5,687 bases of DNA from Candidatus Eiseniibacteriota bacterium. Its GTDB lineage: Bacteria; Joyebacterota; Joyebacteria; Joyebacterales; Joyebacteraceae. The stretch covers positions 1-5,687 of the forward strand of contig JAUWRQ010000095.1 in NCBI GenBank assembly GCA_030610515.1. The letters run 5' to 3'. Below the pieces are notes generated by a model. It searched no databases, was not told the DNA's origin, and was given only the letters and a program-made list of their open reading frames with translations. Positions 5,189 through 5,687 of this stretch are shown one piece after another; position 1 is the first letter of the stretch, and every line of letters starts with the position of its first letter. A program made the position numbers and the translations under genes.

Positions 5189-5687
5189 ATGCGGATCAAG
5201 ATGCAATGCCCCGACTGCGGCTCGTGGTTCACGCTCGAGCTCGCAGTGAAGGAGAAGAGCGCGCGCCAGGTCTCCGCGGCGCACGCGGACGCGGGATCGG
5301 AAGCCCATGCCGGAGACGAAGGAGCTGGAGCGACGGTTGCCGCGTCGCGCGCGAGAGGCGCGGGCCAGAAGGCCGTGCGGACCGCGTGGCCGTTCGGTGT
5401 CATCCCCGTGCTCGGTGTCGCCGCCCTCGTGCTCACCTGGTTCTTCGTCGCAGTCCCCGCGATCGAGCGGTCCAGGACCAACGTCGTGGCTGAGAGCAGC
5501 GCCGCCGCGTCGACGGAGATCGTCGAGACGCGGGATAGCGAGTCGGATGCCGAGACAGTCGGTGACATCGCGGACGAGCCGCCTGGTGGCAGCGAGACAG
5601 CACTCGCCGACGAGCCGCTGGATGGCGGCGACACGGCGCTCGCGGACGAGCCGCCTGGTGGCAGCGAGACGGCGCTCGCGGACGAGC
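5189..5687 (+). CDS. Single-pass membrane protein with N-terminal CxxC knuckle and acidic tandem-repeat tail (partial)
   Basis: The frame is open from ATG 5189 to the right edge, giving 166 residues without a stop. The N-terminus, MRIKMQCPDCGSWFTLEL, has the look of a zinc-ribbon start (Cys7-P-D-Cys10-G). No second CxxC follows, so it is half a ribbon or degenerate, unlike MJ0042-type fingers, which carry two. Residues 20-66 are an Ala/Gly-rich, charged linker. One membrane helix lies at about 68-91 (PFGVIPVLGVAALVLTWFFVAV), flanked by basic residues on both sides. From 93 on the chain becomes acidic. From residue 128 it is built of 12-residue units of the type ADEPPGGSETAL. The CxxC end is probably cytoplasmic and the repeat tail extracytoplasmic. 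The encoded function is not recognisable from this part. A promoter and a long leader precede it. Confidence 0.8.
   Translation, partial: MRIKMQCPDCGSWFTLELAVKEKSARQVSAAHADAGSEAHAGDEGAGATVAASRARGAGQKAVRTAWPFGVIPVLGVAALVLTWFFVAVPAIERSRTNVVAESSAAASTEIVETRDSESDAETVGDIADEPPGGSETALADEPLDGGDTALADEPPGGSETALADE
5570..5687 (+). repeat. 36-base in-frame tandem repeat
   Basis: Units begin at 5570, 5606 and 5642, with a fourth cut by the window edge at 5678. Copies 1 and 3 differ at only two bases, both synonymous (ACA/ACG, GCA/GCG). Copy 2 differs from copy 3 at six bases and encodes ADEPLDGGDTAL instead of ADEPPGGSETAL. The array encodes an acidic Pro/Gly-rich stretch and continues beyond the window. 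Confidence 0.9.

Noticed and set aside
4894..5493. 199-residue plus-strand open frame after the protease
   Set aside because: It begins inside the two-tier hairpin, crosses a promoter and continues across the CxxC protein in a different frame. Its Pro/Arg/Ser-rich composition is typical of non-coding GC-rich DNA.
5116..5634. 172-residue antisense open frame opposite the CxxC/repeat protein
   Set aside because: Its Ser/Ala/Thr-rich sequence is the complement of the acidic repeats. The plus frame has a Shine-Dalgarno, a CxxC motif and a clean membrane helix, and its repeat copies differ by synonymous changes.
5570..5687. Repeat array considered as CRISPR
   Set aside because: Units are contiguous with no unique spacers and keep an open reading frame, so this is a coding tandem repeat.

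Overview
The window looks like chromosomal DNA of a GC-rich, uncultivated-type bacterium with an outer membrane. The best clue to lineage is the C-terminal domain of the large protein: a PNPLNPGTS start, an IYDVSGRLVR core and a HWDGRDASG..SGVYFYRL end. This FlgD-like / type A sorting-domain style is typical of the FCB superphylum and neighbouring candidate phyla such as Eisenbacteria. The lineage is inferred; there is no rRNA or marker gene here.

Layout. (1) Positions 1-544, minus strand: the N-terminal 181 residues of a secreted protein with a signal peptide and a DG-F-DW β-sandwich-like domain; it runs off the left edge and has a textbook Shine-Dalgarno. (2) Positions 545-689: a divergent control region with small palindromes and a promoter that seems to yield a leaderless mRNA. 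(3) Positions 690-1473: a two-gene operon of a 78-aa XRE-type DNA-binding regulator and a 173-aa six-helix membrane protein, closed by a hairpin terminator at 1513-1540. (4) Positions 1561-4800: a promoter, a short leader and a 1042-aa exported M6-family zinc metalloprotease with two fibronectin type III domains, a right-handed β-helix and the C-terminal sorting-type domain. The sequence favours a start at 1672, 18 bases inside the longest open frame. (5) Positions 4801-5188: no gene, but a strong two-tier hairpin, a promoter and a roughly 130-base leader able to fold over the ribosome-binding site. (6) Positions 5189-5687: the N-terminal part of a membrane-anchored protein with one CxxC knuckle, one transmembrane helix and an acidic tail built of 12-residue tandem repeats, cut by the right edge.

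How it fits together. The regulator/membrane-protein pair is a common bacterial arrangement and probably self-contained. The protease and the left-edge protein are separate exported products. Three predicted promoters share the same design: a -35 element, exactly 17 bases, then an extended -10 beginning TGC or TGG. They probably use the housekeeping sigma factor. Nothing ties the genes into one pathway. No mobile element, CRISPR array, tRNA or rRNA is visible. I do not see a clearly new biological system; the most interesting items are the protease architecture, the leaderless-looking regulator promoter and the foldable leader before the repeat protein.
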